Assembly: GCF_026547205.1 (NCBI RefSeq)
Contig: NZ_CP106877.1
Span: forward strand, 1,824,771 to 1,888,770
From: Fervidibacillus halotolerans
GTDB taxonomy: Bacteria; Bacillota; Bacilli; Bacillales; Caldibacillaceae
Reading direction: 5' to 3'
DNA length: 64,000 nt
Below, one piece after another: positions 20,185 to 32,591 of this stretch (positions within the stretch are counted from its first letter, which is position 1; every line of letters starts with the position of its first letter). The position numbers and the translations under genes were made by a program. A model generated the notes under the pieces. It did no database searches, was not told the origin of the DNA, and saw only the letters and a list, made by a program, of their open reading frames with translations.

Positions 20185-21943
20185 TCGTCACACCTGCCTT
20201 TTTCATTAACTCATTCATGACTTGGATGAATTCCCGATGAATGTCATCAATTTTTTCAATTTCTTCTTCCGGTATAAATTTTGCTCGAGCAATTTTTTCC
20301 CTAATCGGCAGTTTTTCGATTTCTTTCAAGTAAACACCCGCTTCTAATGCTTTTACGCCTTGCCGATAAAATTCTAATACTAACTTTAGCATTTTATTTT
20401 GTTTCTGAAGGGAGCAGTACGTATCGACTTCATGAAAAGCATTTTGTTGTAAAAAATCTTCCCGAATCGATTTTGCTGCCTCTAGTTTCAATTGATCCGA
20501 TTCAGACAAAGAGTCGCGACCCACAAGCCGAGCGATTTCTTGCAATTTTGCTTCTTCTTGGAGAAGGGTCATCGCCATTTGTCGATTTTTGGAAAATTCA
20601 CGATCGATGTTTTGATCCATCCATTCATCGATTTTCCGTTGATATAAGGAATAGGAGTTTAGCCAATTAACGGCTGGAAAATGTCGGGCGTAAGATAAAG
20701 CATAATCCAATCCCCAAAAAACCTTTACAATTCGTAATGTCGCTTGAGTAACCGGTTCGGAAATATCTCCCCCTGGTGGCGAGACAGCACCGATAATCGT
20801 CACAGCACCTTCCCTTTCATCCTTTCCGAAACAGACGACTCTCCCCGCCCGCTCGTAAAATTCGGCAATTCGAGAAGAAAGGTAAGCTGGAAATCCTTCA
20901 TCTCCTGGCATTTCCTCAAGTCGACCGGACATTTCCCGTAACGCTTCCGCCCATCGAGAGGTGGAATCTGCCATAATCGCAACCGAATACCCCATATCTC
21001 GGTAATATTCAGCGATTGTAATTCCCGTATAAATCGATGCTTCTCTTGCAGCAACTGGCATATTGGACGTATTAGCAATGAGTACGGTTCGTTTCATTAA
21101 CGATTCACCGGTTTTGGAATCCTTCAATTCGGGAAATTCCATTAACACATCGGTCATCTCATTCCCACGTTCTCCACAACCGACATAAACGACAATCTCC
21201 GTATCCGACCATTTTGCCAGTTGGTGCTGGACGACGGTTTTTCCCGATCCAAAGGGTCCAGGAATCGCAGCAGTTCCTCCTTTGGCAACGGGAAAAAAGG
21301 TATCAATAACCCGCTGACCCGTAATTAACGGTTCTGTCGGATTGATTTTTCGTTTAAATCCTCTACTTTTTCTTACCGGCCATTTTTGCATCATTTGTAA
21401 AGTTCGGTTCCCATCTAACGTACAAATATCATCGGCCACGGTAAATTCGCCCTCACGAATCTCGGTAACCTTTCCAGATATTCCCTTCGGAACCATGATT
21501 TTATGAAGGATAACCGGTGTCTCTTGCACCGTACCGATAATATCTCCTTCAGATACTTCATCACCTACCTGTACACACGGTGTAAAATACCATTTTTTCT
21601 CCCGATCCAAACGCGGTATGTCCGCTCCCCTAGTTAAAAAATCTCCCGTAAAATCCCGTAACGATTCAAGGGGGCGTTGAATCCCATCGAACATTTTTTC
21701 AAGGATACCTGGACCGAGTTCTACAGAAAGAGGCTCTCCCGTCGAATAAACTGCATCTCCAGGCCCGATCCCTGTCGTGTCTTCATAAACTTGGATCGAT
21801 GCAATATCTCCACGCATTTCAATAATTTCGCCGATCAGTTTATGACCGGAAACTTGCACCACATCATAAACTTTCGCTTCGTCCATGCCCTCCGCTTCTA
21901 CGAGAGGTCCTGATACCTTAATGACTCTACCCACTTTCACCAT
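20177..21943 (-). CDS. ntpA: V-type ATPase catalytic subunit A
   Basis: A 588-residue catalytic subunit. The P-loop [13 protein letters not shown] is near residues 230-242, with the catalytic [11 protein letters not shown] following. The V/A-type non-homologous insert is present between about 110 and 200 and distinguishes it from F-type beta. [20 protein letters not shown] is intact. AAAGGAG precedes the ATG. Hydrolysis (or synthesis) drives the rotor formed by D, G and the NtpK ring. Confidence 0.97.
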   Translation of the reverse strand: MVKVGRVIKVSGPLVEAEGMDEAKVYDVVQVSGHKLIGEIIEMRGDIASIQVYEDTTGIGPGDAVYSTGEPLSVELGPGILEKMFDGIQRPLESLRDFTGDFLTRGADIPRLDREKKWYFTPCVQVGDEVSEGDIIGTVQETPVILHKIMVPKGISGKVTEIREGEFTVADDICTLDGNRTLQMMQKWPVRKSRGFKRKINPTEPLITGQRVIDTFFPVAKGGTAAIPGPFGSGKTVVQHQLAKWSDTEIVVYVGCGERGNEMTDVLMEFPELKDSKTGESLMKRTVLIANTSNMPVAAREASIYTGITIAEYYRDMGYSVAIMADSTSRWAEALREMSGRLEEMPGDEGFPAYLSSRIAEFYERAGRVVCFGKDEREGAVTIIGAVSPPGGDISEPVTQATLRIVKVFWGLDYALSYARHFPAVNWLNSYSLYQRKIDEWMDQNIDREFSKNRQMAMTLLQEEAKLQEIARLVGRDSLSESDQLKLEAAKSIREDFLQQNAFHEVDTYCSLQKQNKMLKLVLEFYRQGVKALEAGVYLKEIEKLPIREKIARAKFIPEEEIEKIDDIHREFIQVMNELMKKAGVTNA

Positions 21944-21956
21944 CCGTCTACTCCTT

Positions 21957-22265
21957 TTATAGTAGTTTTGTTCCTACTGCCTTTTCTGCATATTCACTAA
22001 TCCGCTCCATACCGAGATTTAATGTTCCTTGACTGTTCGGAATAAGAATTACGGCTGGTTTATACAGTTGATCATATCTTCGGATTGTATCCGGTATGAA
22101 AGATGCTAATTTTTCCGTAATAAATATGATCGCGTAGCCTTCTTTTGCTAAACGATCGACTGTTTTTCTTGCATCCATAGCATCCGTTGGGGCAAATACG
22201 TCGATTCCTAACGCCTTAAATGCCAATATGGAATGTTTATCACCGATCACCGCAATTTTATACAT
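21957..22265 (-). CDS. ntpG: V-type ATPase subunit F (NtpG in E. hirae naming)
   Basis: A 102-residue Rossmann-like protein that binds subunit D in the central stalk. Signatures are [27 protein letters not shown] and [13 protein letters not shown]. The ATG at 22265-22263 is preferred because the family starts at M-Y-K-I; a GTG three codons upstream is an alternative. The start overlaps the end of ntpC. Confidence 0.93.
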   Translation of the reverse strand: MYKIAVIGDKHSILAFKALGIDVFAPTDAMDARKTVDRLAKEGYAIIFITEKLASFIPDTIRRYDQLYKPAVILIPNSQGTLNLGMERISEYAEKAVGTKLL

Positions 22266-23259
22266 AACTCTCACGCATCCTTTTCCTCACCATTTGAGGT
22301 GGGATTTCATTGGCTTTGGAAACGAGGATGATCCGTAAATTTTTCATTTCCGTTTCCTTTGCCAAAAGATAAGCAAAAATTGGTTCAGGACCAAAATGAA
22401 TATGTTTTGCTTCTCGAATTAACTTTATCAAATAATTATCCATTTCCTTTTCAAAATCTTCAAACCGATTGGTCTCTTTATAAGACTGTAAGGCAGGAAT
22501 CAAACCCTTTGCTATTTTTTCATTTCGAAAATTTCGGATGATCTGATCGATTGAATCGGTAAAGGAATGGAGAAATTTTTCTTTTTCAATGTTTCCCTTT
22601 GACAAAAGCACTTCTTCTAAAAATTTCCGATCTTTTTTTTGCCTTTTTACTCGAATAAGGGTACGAACATTAATAAAATCAATCATTGCCTTAGCATATT
22701 CGATAAAAAGGGGCGATTTGATTGCTTCAATTATTTTCAAAAAATGATAAATATATAATCGATCGAGTATGATCCCGATACGTTGTGGATCCCGAGTGAT
22801 TTTATAATCGGTCAAAACTTCCACAATCGCTGCACGAACGGGTGGATCGACATCTTGGAGATTTTCATTCAAAATAAACGTTTTGATCTGTTTTATATCC
22901 ATTGTTCCAATTGGTAAATACAAATGGGAGAAATCTTTATCTAAAATAATTTCCTTTAAAAGAACTTTCAAATTATGATAATCGTATTTTAGTCTTAACA
23001 GATTGACGATCGATGAATCCGGCGAAACATCGTCCATTATTTGAAATGATCGTTTCAGTTCGGCAAAAAGGATTGTTTCAAAATCATTATTTTCCGTTAA
23101 AAGGGAAAAAGAAGAACCATAGTCCGTCTCTTTTAATATTTTCATCGCTTCATCCATCGTACCAGCATCAATTAACCGTTCCAATGTACCAAAGGTAAGG
23201 AGCTTTTTTTCCAGCACCCTAGTTCGAACAACCCCTTGGGTAAAGTCCAATCGATCCAT
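22258..23259 (-). CDS. ntpC: V-type ATPase subunit C (rotor funnel, d-type)
   Basis: A helical 333-residue subunit that joins the central stalk to the proteolipid ring. Residues such as VNLLRLKYDYHNLKVLLKE and FGPEPIFAYLLAKETEMKNL are diagnostic of the V-ATPase AC39/C family. The ATG at 23259-23257 is eight bases from AGGAG, while the GTG three codons earlier would overlap the site. It lies between ntpE and ntpG with almost no spacing. Confidence 0.93.
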   Translation of the reverse strand: MDRLDFTQGVVRTRVLEKKLLTFGTLERLIDAGTMDEAMKILKETDYGSSFSLLTENNDFETILFAELKRSFQIMDDVSPDSSIVNLLRLKYDYHNLKVLLKEIILDKDFSHLYLPIGTMDIKQIKTFILNENLQDVDPPVRAAIVEVLTDYKITRDPQRIGIILDRLYIYHFLKIIEAIKSPLFIEYAKAMIDFINVRTLIRVKRQKKDRKFLEEVLLSKGNIEKEKFLHSFTDSIDQIIRNFRNEKIAKGLIPALQSYKETNRFEDFEKEMDNYLIKLIREAKHIHFGPEPIFAYLLAKETEMKNLRIILVSKANEIPPQMVRKRMRESYV

Positions 23260-23270
23260 CAAACTCACTC

Positions 23271-23837
23271 CTAGTCATTGAACAATATCTGGGCAACTTC
23301 CAGCTCCAGTTCATCCCGATCATATTCCAAGAGGAAATCGACGGAATGGTTCATAATAAATTGTTCACTTCTCAAAAGAAAGCCGGACTCAACGGATTCT
23401 TCGTCTGATACAATGACCGAAAGACCTAAATCTTTTACCACATCCCGTTTATCTTCCGGTATGACGAGTACTTCCTTTCCCGTTAACTGCACATCTTTCA
23501 AATGGTTTTGTAAAAATAAAACATATTCCCGATTATCCATTCGGATTAGCTTCTCTTTCGCCAAGGAAAAAACACGATCGATGAAATCCCGTTTTACAAT
23601 GAGAAGCTGGTCTCTTACTTGAATATGGGCATTGGAAATCAAGCGGTCCTTTTCCATATTTCCTTCTCTTTCTGCCCGTTGAATCCATTTTTCTCCGACT
23701 TCTTCTGCTTTCAATTTCTTTTTTTGAATGATTTCTTCTTTCTTTCGACTCGCTTCTTCCAAATTTCTATTTGCTTCCCTTTTGGCGTCCGTGATGATTT
23801 TTTGAATTAAATTATCCAGATTCGCCAATTTCTTCAC
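23271..23837 (-). CDS. ntpE: V-type ATPase peripheral stalk subunit E
   Basis: A roughly 188-residue stator subunit: a long basic/acidic N-terminal coiled coil (ITDAKREANRNLEEASRKKE) and a small C-terminal domain that grips the head. The first codon is GTG very close to an AAGGA motif; a TTG three codons later (23828) has better spacing and may be the real start. It pairs with the ntpF product. A 133-base gap separates it from ntpK. Confidence 0.9.
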   Translation of the reverse strand: MKKLANLDNLIQKIITDAKREANRNLEEASRKKEEIIQKKKLKAEEVGEKWIQRAEREGNMEKDRLISNAHIQVRDQLLIVKRDFIDRVFSLAKEKLIRMDNREYVLFLQNHLKDVQLTGKEVLVIPEDKRDVVKDLGLSVIVSDEESVESGFLLRSEQFIMNHSVDFLLEYDRDELELEVAQILFND

Positions 23838-23970
23838 ATCCTTGCGTAATGGTTATTTTACAAGCGAATTTACTGTTATCATATGTTATTTTTGATATCC
23901 TTCCAGCTAGCCATTTTTATAAGAGCCATAATCGGGATGGGATTGAACAAGACAAATTTTCCATTTTCGA

Positions 23971-26412
<2,442 letters not shown>

Positions 26413-26426
<14 letters not shown>

Positions 26427-26736
26427 TTTTATAAACAATCCTCTCAATAATATAATCGATTGCTGAATTTAGTTTTTTTTCAGCAGCAATTTTTAATTCA
26501 TCGGCTTGTTTCTTACCATCTTCCATAATCGTCCGAGCAGCAGACTTTCCTTCTTCCCTTTTCTCTTCAATGATTGCTTCGGCCTCTTTCCTTTTTGCTT
26601 CTAGCACATTTTCATATGCCTTTTCAGCCAACTTTTCTGCTTCTAAGATGATTTCATTTGCAAGAATTTCCGATTCTTCTATAATTCCCTTCGCCTCATC
26701 CTCCGCTTGTTTTATTTTTTCAATTGCTCCGTTCAT
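26413..26736 (-). CDS. ntpF: V-type ATPase peripheral stalk subunit G/H-type (NtpF)
   Basis: First gene of the ATPase operon. A 107-residue, almost pure alpha-helical coiled coil (EKIKQAEDEAKGIIEESE; KRKEAEAIIEEKREEGKSAA) that pairs with NtpE in the outer stalk. The ATG at 26736-26734 follows GGAAGGTGG; the open frame continues upstream but that part has no site and non-family sequence. Its last codons overlap ntpI. Confidence 0.88.
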
Positions 26737-26847
26737 CGAATCCACCTTCCTTTCAAAAGCAATTGATCGAGTGTATTGTAATTCCAGAACGTTTGTATCA
26801 ATGGGTGTGAGATATGTGATTTTTTGAACAATAATTCGTGTCATTTA

Positions 26848-26861
26848 CGTAAGCGTTTTCT
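26848..26861 (-). promoter_or_regulatory. cre-like catabolite-responsive element upstream of the V-ATPase operon
   Basis: AGAAAACGCTTACG (minus strand) matches the cre consensus TGAAARCGYTTWCW at 12 of 14 positions, including the central ACGCTTAC. It lies 112 bases before the ntpF start in an otherwise gene-free 350-base gap (26737-27086). CcpA is encoded at 41872-42870 in this window. No unambiguous -35/-10 pair was found beside it. Confidence 0.5.
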
Positions 26862-27086
26862 TTTAAAAAAACCGAGAGATTTTTGTTGTTCATGGAAGTG
26901 AATTTACTGTTTGTATTAATAATAAAACAGATGAGAAGTTATTTTTAAAATGTAGGAATCATTGTTGGAGTATAGTGTGAAAATTATATAATTTGTTACA
27001 AATTTAACAAAAATTTCTATATATTTATTTTACACAATTTCGACGGTCGTTACAAGGAGCTACCGGGAAATCACCCGTGGCGTGGG

Positions 27087-28025
27087 TCAAGGTTCCGGTT
27101 CCTTTGGCCCACCCTTTTTATGTTTGATTCTTTTTTTCACGATGAGGTAGATTCCAATTCCAATAATTCCAACGAAAAAGAGGATAGGTAACCCCCCGAT
27201 CACAAAGACGATTATGGTAGAAAATGTGTTTAAAAGAAAGTTGACGCTTTTCTTAAATTGATCTTTCGTTTGTTCCCAAGTATTAAGTTTGGATGAAATT
27301 TGTACACTTTTTTCCGACATAAAAATCGTCACTGTTGCCAAATCCGCACGATTTTTTAAATAATTCATCCTTCCGATGATCGATTCGATTTCTTCTTGAA
27401 CTTCTGCTAAATCTTTTGAAATAGCCAGTAAATCGGTTGTTTTCTCAGCATTTTCCATAAAATTTAGAAGGCGGTCTTCCACGATTCGTTTCGATTTAAG
27501 ACGGGATTCTAAATCGATATATTCCTCCGTTACATCTTGACCTTGGACAGAACTCTTTTTCACTTTATTGCTTACGTTTTTCACTTGATCGAGAAATGTT
27601 TGGAAATGCTCTTGGGGAATTCTTACTGTTACCTGACCTTTCATCTGATTATTTGTTGTTGCAGACATGGATGATTCTACCACGTATCCACCGTTATTCG
27701 TAGCGTGCCTGGAAATTTCGTCAAAGGCCTGTTCGTAATCCTTTACTTCAATTTCCAGATAAGCAGTATAAATGATTTTTCGATTCAGATTACTTATATT
27801 GCCTTCATCGGGCACTTTTTCTACTTCATCCGCATATGCGCCATCCTCTTCAACAGGTTCGTCATAGTCGACTTCCTGATCATTCCTTTGATTAAATTCT
27901 TCTCCAATTGAAGGATCTCCCGAATCAATTCCTACTTGTCCCCCTTCAGATTTGCTTTCATGGCTACATCCAAACAGAATGAAGGTAAAACAAATGATGA
28001 ATGCAAAAATAGCCTGTTTTTTCAT
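27087..28025 (-). CDS. DUF4349-domain lipoprotein
   Basis: A 312-residue exported protein. The signal peptide MKKQAIFAFIICFTFILFGC ends in the lipobox LFGC, so it is anchored outside the membrane, and a second hydrophobic helix near residues 270-295 (PILFFVGIIGIGIYLIV) is followed by a basic tail. The central domain RKIIYTAYLEIEVKDYEQAF...VTVRIPQEHFQTFLDQVKN is DUF4349, with a coiled coil from about 165 to 225. The function is unknown. The start was chosen at the signal peptide; a longer upstream frame is unlikely. Confidence 0.82.
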   Translation of the reverse strand: MKKQAIFAFIICFTFILFGCSHESKSEGGQVGIDSGDPSIGEEFNQRNDQEVDYDEPVEEDGAYADEVEKVPDEGNISNLNRKIIYTAYLEIEVKDYEQAFDEISRHATNNGGYVVESSMSATTNNQMKGQVTVRIPQEHFQTFLDQVKNVSNKVKKSSVQGQDVTEEYIDLESRLKSKRIVEDRLLNFMENAEKTTDLLAISKDLAEVQEEIESIIGRMNYLKNRADLATVTIFMSEKSVQISSKLNTWEQTKDQFKKSVNFLLNTFSTIIVFVIGGLPILFFVGIIGIGIYLIVKKRIKHKKGGPKEPEP

Positions 28026-28140
28026 TCCTACCGACCCGCCTTCCATAATATAGTCGACTTTTTTGACGAAACTGGGAAGAAAAGGGTTACATCTTTTCTT
28101 CTTTTTTATCATAATTCCCTAGTGACGAATCGTTAAACAA

Positions 28141-29013
28141 CTACAAACGATCTTTTTTGGGAACGTCATTAAAAAATGTCGATCCTAAAATGAATATTCC
28201 TCCGATGAATTGGTTGAAACTTAACCATTCGCCTAATATAAGAGAGGACATAATAACTGCAGAAATCGGATCAATATAACTAAAAAGAGCGACAGTTTGA
28301 CTCCTTAATTTCTTCACAGTTGGAAAATAAAGGACATACGCTATACCGGTATGAACGATACCTATTATTATAAGAAAAAAAATCGATCGAATATCTAGTC
28401 CTGTAACGTGGAATCCTTCAGTAAAAAACACGTAAGGAAAAAGGATCATCGTAGCAATCAGTAATTGATTTACGGTCGTTTCAAAAGCAGATAATCCTCG
28501 TAAAAATTTATTGATTATAATTACTGATGCATACAATGTAGCTGCAAGCAAGCCATAAAAAATACCAAGTGGATGATGAAATTCTCCAATTGGCGATTCA
28601 TTTCCTGGATTTAAAACGAACAATAAACCGACGATGGCAGCCATCAAACCGACCCAATTTTGCCACACCATTTTTTCCTTTAACAGAAAAGGAGCCAAAA
28701 TCATCACGAAAACAGGAGCAAAATAATAACTTAAGGTAGCATTCGTAATGGTTGTATAACGATAGGATTCAAATAAGAAAATCCAATTTAAACCGAGGGC
28801 GGCACCGGATATAAATAGTAAGAAGCGATTCCATTTCCCTACTTTGAAAGTTACAGAACGATTCATTGTAAAACTAGCCACAATCAAAAACAGACTTCCG
28901 ATTACACCTCTGAAAAATGCTATCGTGCCAGATGATAGTTCAATTTGCTTAACAAAAATACCAATACTTCCAAAAATTAACATTACGAAAATAAAAATAA
29001 ATTTATCCCTCAT
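28141..29013 (-). CDS. EamA/DMT-family transporter
   Basis: A 290-residue membrane protein with ten hydrophobic helices arranged as two EamA repeats, for example FGSIGIFVKQIELSSGTIAF in the first half and AYVLYFPTVKKLRSQTVALF in the second. Such proteins export amino acids or metabolites. The ATG at 29013 has GGAGG six bases upstream; the adjacent ATG at 29016 is too close. The substrate is unknown. Confidence 0.85.
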   Translation of the reverse strand: MRDKFIFIFVMLIFGSIGIFVKQIELSSGTIAFFRGVIGSLFLIVASFTMNRSVTFKVGKWNRFLLFISGAALGLNWIFLFESYRYTTITNATLSYYFAPVFVMILAPFLLKEKMVWQNWVGLMAAIVGLLFVLNPGNESPIGEFHHPLGIFYGLLAATLYASVIIINKFLRGLSAFETTVNQLLIATMILFPYVFFTEGFHVTGLDIRSIFFLIIIGIVHTGIAYVLYFPTVKKLRSQTVALFSYIDPISAVIMSSLILGEWLSFNQFIGGIFILGSTFFNDVPKKDRL

Positions 29014-29177
29014 CATCGTCCTCCAATAGCTTATAAACAAAACGCGATAACAATCGGTTCTCTTGTCCTAGTGAAATTAGAAATTATTTTTTTATAATAC
29101 GGATATGTCCTAAAATGAAATCGCATGAATGAAAGGTATGAGAAAAACAACATTAGAAAATGAACGAACAATTGTTT

Positions 29178-29378
29178 TCATACTCCTTTATTCGTATTCG
29201 CAAATGCATTGGAAAACAAAATCGTTAGGAGTAGGAAAATTTGATATAAGAAAAACTCAAAGATCTTAATAAAAACAAATATAGGACCCAGATCATCCCC
29301 CTCATTCGTTAATGAAAGAATAGGATAAATAGTCGCATAAATACCACCGCATATGGGACCCATTAAAGTACAATCCAT
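29178..29378 (-). CDS. Hypothetical small membrane protein
   Basis: A 66-residue frame beginning MDCTLMGPICGGIYATIYPI with a hydrophobic C-terminal half (FFLYQIFLLLTILFSNAF). The ribosome site is poor. It may be a remnant of a larger membrane protein, since it lies next to a truncated transposon. The family is not recognised. Confidence 0.3.
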   Translation of the reverse strand: MDCTLMGPICGGIYATIYPILSLTNEGDDLGPIFVFIKIFEFFLYQIFLLLTILFSNAFANTNKGV

Positions 29379-29541
29379 AAATTACTAACTCTTCCATATA
29401 GTCATTTTTTTATTAGGAAAAATAGGGTTACTAAAGAAAGAAACAATAAAAGAAACTTTATAGGATAAATAAATTTGGTAACTGTGTCATTATAGTTTGT
29501 CAGTCTCAAAATTCGACAATGGTTGACCGATCATTCAGCAT

Positions 29542-29657
29542 GTGACATACTCCCACCACCTACGCTTCGCTTAGAGGTGGGGGCTTCTCGGGTAATCCCA
29601 TCTCATGATGGAAAGTTGACCGAGCGATCCCCGTGTGCCCCACGGTTCGAGGACAAG
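29542..29657 (-). ncRNA. IS605-family right end and probable omega-RNA scaffold
   Basis: Directly downstream of the tnpB stop, the minus strand carries a hairpin CCCACCTC...GGTGGTGGG followed by GAGTATGTCAC, the form of right ends in the IS200/IS605 tnpB group. In this family the right-end transcript is the omega-RNA scaffold and the flanking DNA just beyond 29542 is the guide. Expression is not shown. The element is truncated at the other end. Confidence 0.5.
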
Positions 29658-30302
29658 TTAGGCTATCGCTAATCGTTTCATGCCCTCATGTTTGATATTG
29701 ATTGCTGCATTGACGTCCCTGTCGCTCTCGAATCCACATTCACAGCGGAATGTACGCTCAGAAAGCGATAGAGACTCCCTGACTTGACCGCAACACGAAC
29801 ACGTTTTGGATGAGGGGAACCATTTGTCGATTTTGATCAGTTTCTTCCCCTGTTCTTCCAATTTGTACTGAAGGAAAGAGGTGAACATGCCCCAGCCGTT
29901 GTCATGAACGCTTTGACCGAAATGGAGGGCTTGTGACATCCCTTTCATGTTGAGGTCTTCGATGACCACGCAATCATAAAGTTTCGCTAATTTGTGCGAC
30001 TCCTTATGCAGAAAGTCTTTTCGTTGATTCGCAATTTTTTCGTGCAACTTGGCTACTTTCAGACGCTGTTTGTGCCAACGGTTGGAACCTTTCCTGCGGC
30101 GTGACAGCACCCGTTGCTCTCGGGTTAGTTTTTCTAAGGCTTGCCGATAGAATCGAGGATAATTGGCTCTCTTACCCTCGCTATCGACATACAACGTGTT
30201 CATGGAAAAATCTAAGCCAACAACCGTTTGCACTTCTTTTGATACAGGATGATGTTCGTACTCTGTAAGAAGGCAAAATCGAATGAAATAAAAAATGAAC
30301 AC
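29658..30302 (-). pseudogene. 5'-truncated TnpB (IS605/IS1341 family RNA-guided nuclease)
   Basis: About 205 residues of the C-terminal part of TnpB remain. All three RuvC acidic positions are present: Asp in VVGLDFSMNTLYV, Glu in CVVIEDLNMKGM and Asp in DRDVNAAINI. The zinc ribbon CSCCGQ...CECG is also intact. The N-terminal recognition and wedge domains (about 160-170 residues) and the left end are missing, and no tnpA is nearby. The first codon would be a chance GTG. It is most likely non-functional as a guided nuclease. Confidence 0.8.
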
Positions 30303-30769
30303 TATTTCCTTTGTTCAATTATTTAATCGACGAAATCGACCAGCGTCTGTATCTTATGTTCTATTCATTTCATCTTAAATGTCTAATAAGAAGTTTAGAC
30401 TCTGATCCTAGTAAAATTCATCGTCATAAACATTTCTTTTCATCTCAAGTTATACAAACATAACTCGTTTACCCAACTCACGTTTTTCACTGTAAGTAAA
30501 ACGGGGTCCTAAACAGCCATTGAATGAACAACGAAAAAAAGAAAAGGCTTCCTTTTATAGAAAATTATTTTATAGCTACACCCTTAATAATAAAGTACAT
30601 AACATTTCCTCCCATAAACGAATTTCACCATCGAAATACTTTTTTCCACTTAATTCGTATATTGGAACAGAGTCATATTTCATCCTTCATAAAAAATCCC
30701 CTCCTATATATATAGTTGGTTTGTGCCAACCTTATACAAAGGAGAGAATTCCTATGTCGTAATATTTTA
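30303..30769. other. Gene-free region between the tnpB remnant and tyrS
   Basis: About 470 AT-rich bases. No credible gene is present. A weak GTTGG/CCAAC stem (about 30714-30730) lies some 40-55 bases past the tyrS stop, without a clear T-tract, and could be its terminator. The left end of the transposon would be expected here but is not visible. Confidence 0.35.
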
Positions 30770-32038
<1,269 letters not shown>

Positions 32039-32056
32039 TCACTCCTTTTTTCCATT

Positions 32057-32085
32057 AAAAAAACCCTTCGATGACAATCGAAGGG
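32057..32085 (-). terminator. Regulated terminator of the tyrS T-box
   Basis: CCCTTCGAT-TGTC-ATCGAAGGG followed by TTTTTT on the minus strand. The nine-base stem lies just after the T-box sequence and competes with the antiterminator. Confidence 0.92.
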
Positions 32086-32309
32086 ACGATTTACTCGCGG
32101 TACCACCCTACTTACGGAAAAGCATTCCGTCACTTAATAGATTTAACGGTCACCCGCCCATAGCTACTAGTCGTTCGACGTTCCCAATGGGAGCTCAAGG
32201 ACGTAATTCACCTTCTCCATGTGTACCGATTCCCACCAACCATCGGCTCTCTAAAAACAGGGATGGAAAGGCTACTAAATCCTGTCATTGCCATTTCTTT
32301 TCAATTGTT
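32057..32309 (-). promoter_or_regulatory. T-box leader of tyrS
   Basis: The minus strand shows the T-box sequence AGGGTGGTACCGCG (32096-32109), a Stem I apical segment GGTTGGTGGGAATCGG, and a specifier TAC (Tyr) at 32205-32203 in GAATTACGTCC. A terminator stem follows. Together these match the tRNA-sensing riboswitch that controls aminoacyl-tRNA synthetase genes. Confidence 0.93.
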
Positions 32310-32315
32310 ATTGAT

Positions 32316-32343
32316 ATTTTAGCACATTCTTTCCTTTTGTCAA
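32316..32343 (-). promoter_or_regulatory. SigA promoter of tyrS
   Basis: TTGACA (32343-32338), a 16-base spacer and TAAAAT (32321-32316) with an upstream TGC extended -10 element on the minus strand. It is placed just before the T-box leader. Confidence 0.8.
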
Positions 32344-32557
32344 TTAAGGATTGCAAAGAGTATCCCCATTTTCATGAATCATCCTTCTCTTACCACACGA
32401 TCCCTCAGTATCCCCTTCCTTTTAGAAGGGCAAATGAATCACTCCCTAAAGGAAGAGGTCAATTTTTCCTACAATCATTTTACCTATCCCTTCTTACTTT
32501 TGACACCTTATTTTCTCCCAGACTCATTTAAAAAAAGCTTTCTTACGTTTTCATTTA

Positions 32558-32566
32558 TGCTATAAT
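32558..32566 (+). promoter_or_regulatory. Extended -10 promoter of the penicillin-binding protein gene
   Basis: TGCTATAAT is a perfect extended -10 box 26 bases before the start codon. No good -35 is seen, which is usual for extended -10 promoters. The leader would be very short. Confidence 0.6.
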
Positions 32567-32591
32567 GAATTTGATTTTAGGAGGTATGTTA

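Noticed and set aside
20347-20670. Plus-strand frame of 107 codons, and many similar frames across the V-ATPase operon
   Set aside because: Shadows of ntpA and its neighbours; no independent start signals.
27087-27120. Hairpin at the 3' end of the DUF4349 gene (GTGGGCCAAAGG/CCTTGACCCAC) as a terminator
   Set aside because: The stem overlaps the coding end and no T-tract follows; possibly structural but not a convincing terminator.
30520-30762. Plus-strand frames between the tnpB remnant and tyrS
   Set aside because: Two overlapping frames of low complexity without ribosome sites.
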